From an uncultured Eubacteriales bacterium (GTDB lineage Bacteria > Bacillota > Clostridia > Lachnospirales > CAG-274), in the NCBI GenBank assembly GCA_902497185.1, contig CABVEG010000084.1:1-7205 (forward strand): a DNA stretch of 7,205 nucleotides, given 5' to 3'. The notes beneath the pieces are model-generated. The model searched no databases. It was given only the letters and a program-made list of their open reading frames with translations, and was not told where the DNA came from. The translations under genes were made by a program, and so were the position numbers. Shown here one piece after another: positions 1 to 5,658 of this stretch (position 1 is its first letter; each line of letters starts with the position of its first letter).

Positions 1-1
1 G

Positions 2-1261
2 ATTAAAATAATTATGCCCAAAGAGGGTGCACTCATGGTATATCCAATGAGCCAGCATATCGGCGCTCCTGCAACCCCTATTGTCAAAAAAGGAGACAGA
101 GTTCTCCTTGGTCAGAAAATAGCTGAAGCAGAAGCATTTATGTGTTCACCCATTCATGCATCAGTTTCAGGTACTGTTAAGGATATTAAGCCTATGCTTA
201 CTCCCGGTGGTACTATGGTGCAGTCTGTTATTGTGGAAAATGACGGGCTTTTTGAAGAGGATCCATCTCTTGGTCAAAACAAGGATTGGAAAAGTCTTTC
301 AAAAGATGAAATCCTTAACAAAATTAAAAACGCAGGTATTGTAGGTCTTGGCGGTGCAGGTTTCCCAACTCATATTAAGTTAAATCCACCTCCAACAGAT
401 AAGATTGACACAATCATCGTAAATGCAGCTGAGTGTGAACCATATCTTACATCTGACCACAGAGTAATGCTTGAAAAGAGCGACAGACTTGCAATGGGTC
501 TTGCTATAATGCTTACTCTTCATCCCGGTTCAAAGGGTTACATAGCTATTGAAAATAACAAACCTGATGCTATTAAGGCAATGACCGAGGCTTGTAAGAA
601 ATATGATAATATTTCTGTTATAGCTCTGCTTACCAAGTACCCACAGGGTTCTGAAAAACAGCTTATTTATGCTGTAACCGGCAGAGAGGTCAAGTCAGGA
701 AAGCTTCCTGCATCAGAAGGCTGTATTGTAGATAACGTAGATACTGTGCTTGCTGTTGAAAGAGCCTGTGCACAGGACAGACCTCTTATGAGAAGAATTG
801 TTACTTTTACAGGCGATGCTGTTAAAAATCCGGGCAACTATCAGGTTAGAATCGGTATGAATATGAATGACTTTATCGAGCAGGTTGGCGGCTTTAACGA
901 AGAACCGGGCAAAATTATTGCAGGTGGTCCTATGATGGGTAAGGCTATATTTTCAACTGATGTGCCATTCATCAAAACTTCATCAGCTCTTTTATGCTTA
1001 ACTAAAAAGTCAGCAGAGCTTCCGCCTGAATCAAACTGTATCAGATGCGGTAAGTGTGTAGGCGCCTGTCCAATGGGTCTTATGCCATTGACCCTTAATC
1101 AGGATGCTCTTGCAGGAGATATGGCAGCCTTTGAGGCTCATGACGGTCTTGATTGTATTATGTGCGGCTCCTGCTCATTTACATGTCCCGCAAAAAGGCA
1201 TTTAGCACAGACAATTATTGCATTCAGAGGCGAAGTAATGGCTTCCAAGAGAAAGAAATAA
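2..1261 (+). CDS. rnfC: RnfC, NAD+-reducing subunit of the Rnf complex (5' end missing)
   Basis: This is the peripheral cytoplasmic subunit that passes electrons to NAD+. The reading frame is open to the window edge. The first ATG (14) lies inside the protein, because the conserved block ending in SQHIGAP normally sits about 30-40 residues into RnfC. Some 25-30 N-terminal residues are therefore probably outside the window. Numbering from the ATG at 14, the visible parts are: an N-terminal sandwich-hybrid/biotinyl-like region (1-60); the glycine-rich GIVGLGGAGFP loop (108-118) and AECEPY (139-144) of the Nqo1-like NADH/FMN fold; an SLBB-like segment (about 257-310); and two [4Fe-4S] motifs, C342/C345/C348/C352 and C381/C384/C387/C391, each followed by Pro. 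It is the first visible gene of the rnf operon, 16 bases before rnfD. RnfC and the Nqr subunit NqrA share the N-terminal fold, but the two ferredoxin motifs and the neighbours identify RnfC. Confidence 0.96.
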   Translation: MKIIMPKEGALMVYPMSQHIGAPATPIVKKGDRVLLGQKIAEAEAFMCSPIHASVSGTVKDIKPMLTPGGTMVQSVIVENDGLFEEDPSLGQNKDWKSLSKDEILNKIKNAGIVGLGGAGFPTHIKLNPPPTDKIDTIIVNAAECEPYLTSDHRVMLEKSDRLAMGLAIMLTLHPGSKGYIAIENNKPDAIKAMTEACKKYDNISVIALLTKYPQGSEKQLIYAVTGREVKSGKLPASEGCIVDNVDTVLAVERACAQDRPLMRRIVTFTGDAVKNPGNYQVRIGMNMNDFIEQVGGFNEEPGKIIAGGPMMGKAIFSTDVPFIKTSSALLCLTKKSAELPPESNCIRCGKCVGACPMGLMPLTLNQDALAGDMAAFEAHDGLDCIMCGSCSFTCPAKRHLAQTIIAFRGEVMASKRKK

Positions 1262-1277
1262 GGAGGAGTGAATCGAA

Positions 1278-2282
1278 ATGGACAACAATTTAATGGTTTC
1301 ATCATCACCTCATATTCGCTCAAAAGAAACCGTTTCAAGCGTTATGAGAGATGTTGTTATTGCCCTTGTTCCGGCAACGGTTATGGGTATCATTTTCTTT
1401 GGTTTATCTGCCGCAGTTATGATTGCAGTATCAATTATTGCAGCTTTGGCATGGGAAACCTTTTACAACAAAATTGCTAAAAAGCCTAATACAGTTAAGG
1501 ACTTTTCAGCAGTTATAACAGGCTTATTACTTGCTCTTAATATGCCTGCTTTATCATTTGGAGAGCACCCTATTGCAATTTTTGCACTTCCTGTTATTGG
1601 CACAGGTGTTGCAATTATTATTGCAAAGCAGATTTTCGGTGGTTTGGGTCAGAACTTTATTAACCCTGCATTAGCAGGCAGAGCATTTTTAGTTGCTTCA
1701 TACCCTACTTTAATGACAGGTTCAGCATTCAGACCAACAAACTTTTTAGGAGTTGAAGCTGCAACTTATGCTACACCTCTTGCAGCTATGAAAGAGGGCG
1801 GTGCTTACGGCGCAGACTTAATTTCAGGTCTTATAGGAAATACAGGCGGTACCATTGGTGAAACCTGTGCAATTGCTCTCATTTTAGGCGGTATTTATCT
1901 TATTTATAAAAAGGTAATTTCTTGGAGAATACCTGTTTTATATATTGGCACAGTTTTAGTATTTACTTACATATTTAAGCTTTGCGGCATTGAAGGCGCT
2001 GTAAACAGAGATTTTACTGAAATCTTTTACGGTGGTCTTATGTTAGGTGCTTTCTTTATGGCAACTGACTATGCCTCTTCTCCTGTTACTCCTACAGGTC
2101 AGCTTATTATGGGCTTTGGCTGTGGTTTTATAACAGTACTTATCAGAGTATTTGGCGGTTATCCTGAAGGTGTATCCTACTCTATATTGCTTATGAATCT
2201 TTGCGTTCCTCTTATTGACAGATGGACTACACCTAAGAAATTCGGCTATGTTAAGCCTGTAAAAGTTAAGGAGGTGAAGTAG
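1278..2282 (+). CDS. rnfD: RnfD, membrane flavoprotein subunit of the Rnf complex
   Basis: This 334-residue integral membrane subunit belongs to the NqrB/RnfD family and carries a covalently bound FMN in the electron path through the membrane. The sequence is almost entirely hydrophobic helices joined by short loops. It contains the conserved FGGLGQNFINPALAGRAF block and the flavin-attachment region T163-Y-A-T166-P-L, where T166 is the expected FMN-phosphate acceptor. The family motif usually has Asp three residues before the first Thr/Ser; here that residue is Glu160. The start is fixed by AGGAGG at 1261-1266, 11 bases before the ATG. The gene ends with a basic cytoplasmic tail (KKFGYVKPVKVKEVK). 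The ribosome binding site of rnfG (AAGGAGGTG, 2268-2276) lies inside its last codons, and only one base separates the two genes, so coupled translation is likely. Confidence 0.96.
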   Translation: MDNNLMVSSSPHIRSKETVSSVMRDVVIALVPATVMGIIFFGLSAAVMIAVSIIAALAWETFYNKIAKKPNTVKDFSAVITGLLLALNMPALSFGEHPIAIFALPVIGTGVAIIIAKQIFGGLGQNFINPALAGRAFLVASYPTLMTGSAFRPTNFLGVEAATYATPLAAMKEGGAYGADLISGLIGNTGGTIGETCAIALILGGIYLIYKKVISWRIPVLYIGTVLVFTYIFKLCGIEGAVNRDFTEIFYGGLMLGAFFMATDYASSPVTPTGQLIMGFGCGFITVLIRVFGGYPEGVSYSILLMNLCVPLIDRWTTPKKFGYVKPVKVKEVK

Positions 2283-2283
2283 T

Positions 2284-2841
2284 ATGTCAAAGATAATTAA
2301 ACCGGCTGTGGTACTTCTCATTATATGTATAGTTGCTGCAGGTCTTTTAGGCTATGTTAATATGATTACTACTGCACCTATTGCGGAGCAGGAGGCACTT
2401 GCAAAGCAGGAAAGTATGACAGCAGTTTTACCTGATGCTGCAAGCTTCGGTGATGAAATTGAAGTTGAAGAAGGTAATATCACTTCTGTTACTCCTGCAC
2501 TGGATGCAGAAGGCAATGAAATGGGCTATGCTGTAGCTATTACAACAAAGGGCTTTTCCGCAGGTCTTAAATTAATGTATGGTATTGACACTGAAGGTTC
2601 AATTACAGGTCTTTCAGTAGTTGACTGCTCAAACGAAACTCCGGGTCTTGGTGCAAATGCAGCTAATGAAAGCTTTTATAGTCAGTTTGCAGGCAAGAGC
2701 GGCGAAGTAAAGGTTTCAAAAGACGGTGGCGAAATCGAGGCACTTACAGGTGCAACAATTACTTCAAGAGCCGTTGCTAATGCAGCAACAGAGGCTATTT
2801 CTTATGTAACAGAAAATTATTTGGAAGGAGGGGCTAATTAA
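2284..2841 (+). CDS. rnfG: RnfG, extracytoplasmic FMN-binding subunit of the Rnf complex
   Basis: This 185-residue subunit has one N-terminal membrane helix (about residues 6-27) followed by an FMN-binding domain expected on the outer face of the membrane. The domain shows the usual order: a GYAVAITTKGFSAGLKLMYGID strand region, the SNETPGLGANA loop (about 118-128), and the flavinylation motif L-T155-G-A-T158-I-T. T158 is the likely acceptor of FMN transferred by an ApbE-type flavin transferase. No apbE gene lies in the window. The residue normally Asp in this motif is Glu152, the same exchange as in RnfD. RnfG is homologous to NqrC; the gene context identifies it as RnfG. Its stop codon overlaps the rnfE start by one base (TAATG), and the rnfE ribosome binding site (AAGGAGGGG, 2825-2833) lies within its coding end. 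Confidence 0.96.
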   Translation: MSKIIKPAVVLLIICIVAAGLLGYVNMITTAPIAEQEALAKQESMTAVLPDAASFGDEIEVEEGNITSVTPALDAEGNEMGYAVAITTKGFSAGLKLMYGIDTEGSITGLSVVDCSNETPGLGANAANESFYSQFAGKSGEVKVSKDGGEIEALTGATITSRAVANAATEAISYVTENYLEGGAN

Positions 2842-3428
2842 TGAATCCTGTTAAAATTATTAAAAATGGTATTATTGATGAAAACCCTACTTTTGTACAG
2901 GTTATCGGTATGTGTCCTACTCTTGCCGTTACTTCATCAGCAACTAACGGTGTAGGTATGGGACTTTCAACAACAGCCGTACTTATATGCTCTAACTTTG
3001 TTATTTCATTAATCAGAAAGATAATTCCCGATTCAGTAAGAATACCTTGCTATATCGTAGTTATTGCATCTTTCGTAACAATAGTACAGATGTTATTAAA
3101 GGGCTTTGTTCCTGCTCTTAATGACAGTCTTGGTGTGTATATTCCACTTATTGTTGTAAACTGTATTATTCTTGCAAGAGCCGAGGCATTTGCAGGTAAG
3201 AACGGTCCTATTGCTTCATTATTTGATGGTGTAGGTATGGGCTTAGGCTTTACTTTAGCATTAACTGTTCTTGGTGCTGTAAGAGAATTACTTGGTAATG
3301 GCAGCTTATTTGGTATTACTATTTTACCGGAAACATGCAAGACATTACTTATGATTTTACCACCGGGTGCATTTATTACATTAGCATTCCTTATGGTATT
3401 AGTAAACTTAATCAGAAACAGAAAGTAG
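2841..3428 (+). CDS. rnfE: RnfE, integral membrane subunit of the Rnf complex
   Basis: This 195-residue protein belongs to the RnfA/RnfE/NqrD/NqrE family. It is predicted to have six membrane helices and forms an inverted pair with RnfA in the membrane core. Two family cysteines are present: C25 in the GMCPTLAVT motif and C108 in YIPLIVVNC. In known Rnf and Nqr structures these cysteines, together with the matching pair in RnfA, hold a [2Fe-2S] cluster inside the membrane. The sequence also has GVGMGL repeats (residues 37-42 and again in the second half), in line with the internal two-fold pseudo-repeat of the family. The start ATG overlaps the rnfG stop by one base. The C-terminus is short and basic (NLIRNRK). 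The length is slightly below that of many proteobacterial RnfE proteins. Confidence 0.95.
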   Translation: MNPVKIIKNGIIDENPTFVQVIGMCPTLAVTSSATNGVGMGLSTTAVLICSNFVISLIRKIIPDSVRIPCYIVVIASFVTIVQMLLKGFVPALNDSLGVYIPLIVVNCIILARAEAFAGKNGPIASLFDGVGMGLGFTLALTVLGAVRELLGNGSLFGITILPETCKTLLMILPPGAFITLAFLMVLVNLIRNRK

Positions 3429-3442
3429 GAGGTGGATAGATA

Positions 3443-4015
3443 ATGGATTTATTTGTAACATTAATGGCGGCTATATTCGTCAATAACTTTATATTCTGTA
3501 AATTCTTAGGTATCTGTCCTTTCCTTGGTGTATCTAAGAAGGTTGAAACAGCAGCAGGTATGGGTGTTGCCGTTATATTCGTTATTGCCCTTGCATCAGC
3601 TGCAACATGGCTTGTATATAATTTTGTACTGGTTCCTATGAATCTTTCATATTTATATAACATTGCCTTTATTTTAATTATTGCATCATTAGTACAGTTT
3701 GTAGAAATGTTTATTAAGAAAAGTTCACCATCACTTTATCAGGCACTTGGTGTTTATCTTCCTCTTATTACTACTAACTGTGCCGTACTTGGTGTAACTG
3801 TAACTAATATGGAAAGTGAATTCGGTTTTATTAAGTCTTTAGTAAATGGTGTTGGTGCAGCAGTTGGTTTTGCTCTTGCAATTATCCTCTTTGCAGGTGT
3901 AAGAGAAAGACTTGAAAAGTGCCCCATTCCAAAGCCATTTCAGGGCTTCCCTATTGCACTTATAACTGCCGGTCTTATGTCTATTGCCTTTTTAGGCTTC
4001 TCAGGCATGCTTTAA
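3443..4015 (+). CDS. rnfA: RnfA, integral membrane subunit of the Rnf complex
   Basis: This 190-residue paralogue of RnfE has six predicted membrane helices. It carries the typical RnfA N-terminal block NNFIFCKFLGICPFLGVSKK with C25, and C113 in YLPLITTNCAVLGV. These are the cysteines that, with C25 and C108 of RnfE, ligate the intramembrane [2Fe-2S] cluster in known complexes. The FAGVRERLEKCPIPKPFQGFPIALI stretch near the C-terminus is also characteristic of RnfA and separates it from RnfE. AGGAGGTGG overlapping the rnfE stop region (3427-3435) places the start at the ATG at 3443. The gene sits 14 bases after rnfE and 15 bases before rnfB. The length matches the family norm of about 190-193 residues. 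Confidence 0.96.
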   Translation: MDLFVTLMAAIFVNNFIFCKFLGICPFLGVSKKVETAAGMGVAVIFVIALASAATWLVYNFVLVPMNLSYLYNIAFILIIASLVQFVEMFIKKSSPSLYQALGVYLPLITTNCAVLGVTVTNMESEFGFIKSLVNGVGAAVGFALAIILFAGVRERLEKCPIPKPFQGFPIALITAGLMSIAFLGFSGML

Positions 4016-4030
4016 TAAGGAGGGGTTAAA

Positions 4031-4855
4031 ATGGATATGAATGCAATTTTATTTCCCGTACTTGTCTTAGGCATTATGGGTGTGGCTTTTGGTGCAATAC
4101 TCGGTTTTGCATCTATTATATTTAAGGTTGAACAGGACCCTAAGGTTCCTCTTGTAAGAGAGTGCTTGCCCGGTGCAAACTGCGGCGGCTGTGGCTTTGC
4201 AGGCTGTGATGCTTTGGCAGAGGCTATTGCTAATGGTAATGCTCCGGTTAATGCCTGTCCTGTAGGCGGTGCGGCAGTTGCGGAAAAGGTTGCTGCTGTA
4301 ATGGGTGTCGAGGCAGGTTCATCAGAAAAAATGACAGCTTTTGTTAAATGTCAGGGTGACTGCGACAAAGCTAAATCTAAGTTTGAATATTATGGTGCTG
4401 ATGACTGTAAATTTGAAGCAAGTGTTTCAGGCGGTCATAAAGCCTGTGCACACGGTTGTTTAGGTGACGGTAGCTGTGTTGCTGCCTGTGCCTTTGATGC
4501 TATCCACGTTATAAATGGTGTAGCAGTAGTAGACAAAGAAAAGTGTGTGGCTTGTGGTGCTTGTATCAAAGCTTGTCCAAAACGTCTTATTGAACTTGTT
4601 CCTTATAACAAAAAGATAAGAGTTATATGTAACTCCTTAGATCAGGCAGCTGTAGCTATGAAGGCTTGTACAACTGCTTGTATCGGCTGCGGCAAGTGCG
4701 CTAAGGGCTGTCCTGTTGAGGCAATAGAAATGACTACTATAGGTAATCTTGTGCCACCTGCTAAAATTGCTAAAATTGATTACAGCAAATGTGTACAGTG
4801 TGGTAAGTGCGTAAGCGAATGCCCAAGAGGTGCTATTGTTAAGCAGGATGCTTAA
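4031..4855 (+). CDS. rnfB: RnfB, polyferredoxin entry subunit of the Rnf complex
   Basis: This 274-residue subunit accepts electrons from reduced ferredoxin on the cytoplasmic side. It has one N-terminal membrane helix (about 5-31). Next comes the Fes domain C51-x2-C54-x4-C59-x16-C76. A middle cysteine-rich section follows (C107, C111, C126, C139, C143, C149, C153). Three classic CxxCxxCxxxCP motifs then start at C172, C217/C220 and C254, with C200 and C213 between them. There are 26 cysteines in all, enough for about six [4Fe-4S] clusters. This is the long clostridial form, larger than the shorter proteobacterial RnfB with fewer clusters. AAGGAGGGG (4017-4025) supports the ATG at 4031 over the one at 4037. 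It is the last gene of the operon: a hairpin terminator follows 11 bases after its stop. Confidence 0.96.
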   Translation: MDMNAILFPVLVLGIMGVAFGAILGFASIIFKVEQDPKVPLVRECLPGANCGGCGFAGCDALAEAIANGNAPVNACPVGGAAVAEKVAAVMGVEAGSSEKMTAFVKCQGDCDKAKSKFEYYGADDCKFEASVSGGHKACAHGCLGDGSCVAACAFDAIHVINGVAVVDKEKCVACGACIKACPKRLIELVPYNKKIRVICNSLDQAAVAMKACTTACIGCGKCAKGCPVEAIEMTTIGNLVPPAKIAKIDYSKCVQCGKCVSECPRGAIVKQDA

Positions 4856-4866
4856 TTAACAAAAAT

Positions 4867-4906
4867 AAAGGATAGGTTATCAGATCATCTGTTGCCTATC
4901 CTTTTT
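4867..4906. terminator. Bidirectional intrinsic terminator between rnfB and the Lrp-type gene
   Basis: The sequence AAAGGATAGG (4867-4876) pairs perfectly with CCTATCCTTT (4895-4904), giving a 10-bp stem. Inside the loop, CAGA (4881-4884) can pair with TCTG (4888-4891), extending the structure. A T tract (4902-4906) follows on the plus strand, so it ends the rnf transcript. On the minus strand the same stem is followed by ATTTTTG and begins 4 bases after the regulator's stop codon, so it can end that transcript too. Confidence 0.9.
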
Positions 4907-4908
4907 AA

Positions 4909-5367
4909 TTATAATTTAAGTCCTATTATATCTTTAACTCTTGACATTATGTAATCACAATTTATCTTTGTAACTCCCGGCAGCTTATATATAACATTTT
5001 CCATAAAAGAATCCATTTCCCTATTATCTGCCGCCAGAGTATGAATATGGAGCTTATTATTTCCTGTAAGTCTGTAAAGCTTTGTAACAATAGGATTTTC
5101 ATCTAATATTTTTGTAACTTCATTAAAACTTTCAGGTTTCACTTCAATTTCAATATAAGCAGAAATAGAGTTGTTAATATTCTGCGGATTAACAATGATG
5201 GTATACTTTTCAATAATTCCCCTACTCTCAAGCGACATTATCCTCGTCTTTACAGCCACCCTCGAAAGATTAACTTCCTTGCCTATATCCACAAATGACA
5301 TTCTTGCATTATCAGTCAAGAGTTCAATAATCCTCTTATCAATTTCATCTAATCCATCCAAGTACAT
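4909..5367 (-). CDS. Lrp/AsnC-family transcriptional regulator
   Basis: This 152-residue protein has the standard two-part Lrp/AsnC layout and normal family length. An N-terminal winged helix-turn-helix opens with LDEIDKRIIELLTDNARMS, with the recognition helix around residues 35-47 (SRVAVKTRIMSLE) and the wing at 50-58. A C-terminal RAM (ligand-binding and oligomerisation) domain covers about 67-150, with the TGNNKLHI turn at 101-108. Proteins of this family usually bind amino acids or related small molecules and form dimers to octamers. The acidic residue often found after TG in the RAM turn is absent here (N103, N104, K105), so the ligand cannot be guessed. GGAGGG (minus strand, 5378-5383) stands 10 bases before the ATG. 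The gene converges with rnfB and diverges from the amidase gene, making autoregulation and control of the amidase gene plausible but unproven. Confidence 0.92.
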   Translation of the reverse strand: MYLDGLDEIDKRIIELLTDNARMSFVDIGKEVNLSRVAVKTRIMSLESRGIIEKYTIIVNPQNINNSISAYIEIEVKPESFNEVTKILDENPIVTKLYRLTGNNKLHIHTLAADNREMDSFMENVIYKLPGVTKINCDYIMSRVKDIIGLKL

Positions 5368-5400
5368 AAATCAACATCCCTCCATATTTATTACAATTAT

Positions 5401-5429
5401 ATAATACAACATAACTTACAAATTTTCAA
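5401..5429 (-). promoter_or_regulatory. Sigma-A promoter of the Lrp-type gene
   Basis: On the minus strand TTGAAA (5424-5429) and TATTAT (5401-5406) are separated by exactly 17 bases. Both boxes are close to the TTGACA/TATAAT consensus. Transcription would start near 5395, about 28 bases before the ATG, leaving room for the GGAGGG ribosome binding site. Confidence 0.75.
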
Positions 5430-5453
5430 CTTTACATATATACTTTATAAAGT
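5429..5453. promoter_or_regulatory. Candidate operator near the regulator promoter
   Basis: A perfect 12-bp palindrome, ACTTTATAAAGT (5442-5453), lies just upstream of the regulator's -35 box. A further ACTTTA half-site (5429-5434) touches that box, 13 bases away. The same core recurs at 5479-5490. Lrp/AsnC proteins bind AT-rich imperfect palindromes in multiple copies, so autoregulation through this site is a reasonable inference. AT-rich DNA makes short palindromes common, which limits confidence. Confidence 0.45.
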
Positions 5454-5477
5454 TTAGTTATAGTAAACCAAAACATT

Positions 5478-5491
5478 AACTTTAGAAAGTT
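5478..5491. promoter_or_regulatory. Second candidate operator, copy of the ACTTTA dyad
   Basis: AACTTT-AG-AAAGTT forms an inverted repeat with 6-bp arms. Its 12-base core (5479-5490) differs from the palindrome at 5442-5453 by a single base at the centre. The two copies are 37 bases apart start to start, about 3.5 helical turns. This copy lies about 44 bases upstream of the -35 box of the forward promoter. The binding protein is unknown; the adjacent Lrp-type regulator is the obvious candidate. Confidence 0.4.
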
Positions 5492-5534
5492 TTTAACGTC
5501 AATTTCTTTATTTTAGTAGTATTTAATTTTACTA

Positions 5535-5563
5535 TTGCAATATAAAAATCCCTGTGCTATAAT
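5535..5563 (+). promoter_or_regulatory. Sigma-A promoter facing the amidase gene
   Basis: TTGCAA (5535-5540) and a perfect TATAAT (5558-5563) are separated by 17 bases. TGC directly before the -10 box also makes it an extended -10. The start site would be near A5571, about 88 bases before the amidase start codon. No other promoter of similar quality is visible between here and the gene. Confidence 0.8.
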
Positions 5564-5574
5564 AACCATTAATC

Positions 5575-5614
5575 AAGGCAGACAGGGAAGTCTAATTCCC
5601 TATCTGCCTTTTTT
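5575..5614 (+). terminator. Terminator-like hairpin in the amidase leader (possible attenuator)
   Basis: Positions 5575-5589 pair with 5596-5610 over 15 positions, with one mismatch (C5583/A5602) and a 6-base loop (5590-5595). A run of six T (5609-5614) follows directly, so it has the full form of an intrinsic terminator on the plus strand only. It starts about 4 bases after the predicted start site of the promoter at 5535-5563 and lies 44 bases before the amidase start codon. It may attenuate the amidase gene, produce a tiny RNA of about 44 bases, or block read-through from antisense transcription. No competing antiterminator stem is evident. Confidence 0.75.
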
Positions 5615-5645
5615 ATTGTTCAGTACTGAAAAAAAAACAAAAAAT

Positions 5646-5650
5646 GGAGG
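5646..5650 (+). promoter_or_regulatory. Ribosome binding site that fixes the amidase start
   Basis: GGAGG lies 8 bases before the ATG at 5659. It overlaps an earlier in-frame ATG at 5644, which therefore has no ribosome binding site of its own. Starting at 5659 also gives a normal signal peptide beginning MKKII. Confidence 0.85.
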
Positions 5651-5658
5651 AAAAAATT

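Noticed and set aside
1268..1480. Plus-strand open frame overlapping the start of rnfD
   Set aside because: It is a frame shadow of rnfD with a cysteine- and tyrosine-rich nonsense-like translation. The AGGAGG site serves the rnfD ATG at 1278.
3050..3663. Minus-strand open frames opposite rnfE and rnfA (also at 1138-1338 and 2043-2321)
   Set aside because: They lie antisense to strongly conserved rnf genes and show no recognisable protein features; they follow from the codon pattern of the real genes.
2..4855. Na+-translocating NADH:quinone reductase (Nqr) operon
   Set aside because: Several subunits are homologous, but the polyferredoxin RnfB, the ferredoxin motifs in RnfC, the gene order C-D-G-E-A-B, and the absence of an NqrF-like gene identify it as Rnf.
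5171..5404. Plus-strand open frame antisense to the Lrp-type gene
   Set aside because: It has no ribosome binding site or family features. The minus-strand frame encodes a full-length, well-formed regulator with its own promoter.
5575..5614. Riboswitch or T-box upstream of the amidase gene
   Set aside because: The leader before the hairpin is only a few bases long. There is no room for an aptamer and no T-box or other known conserved motif.
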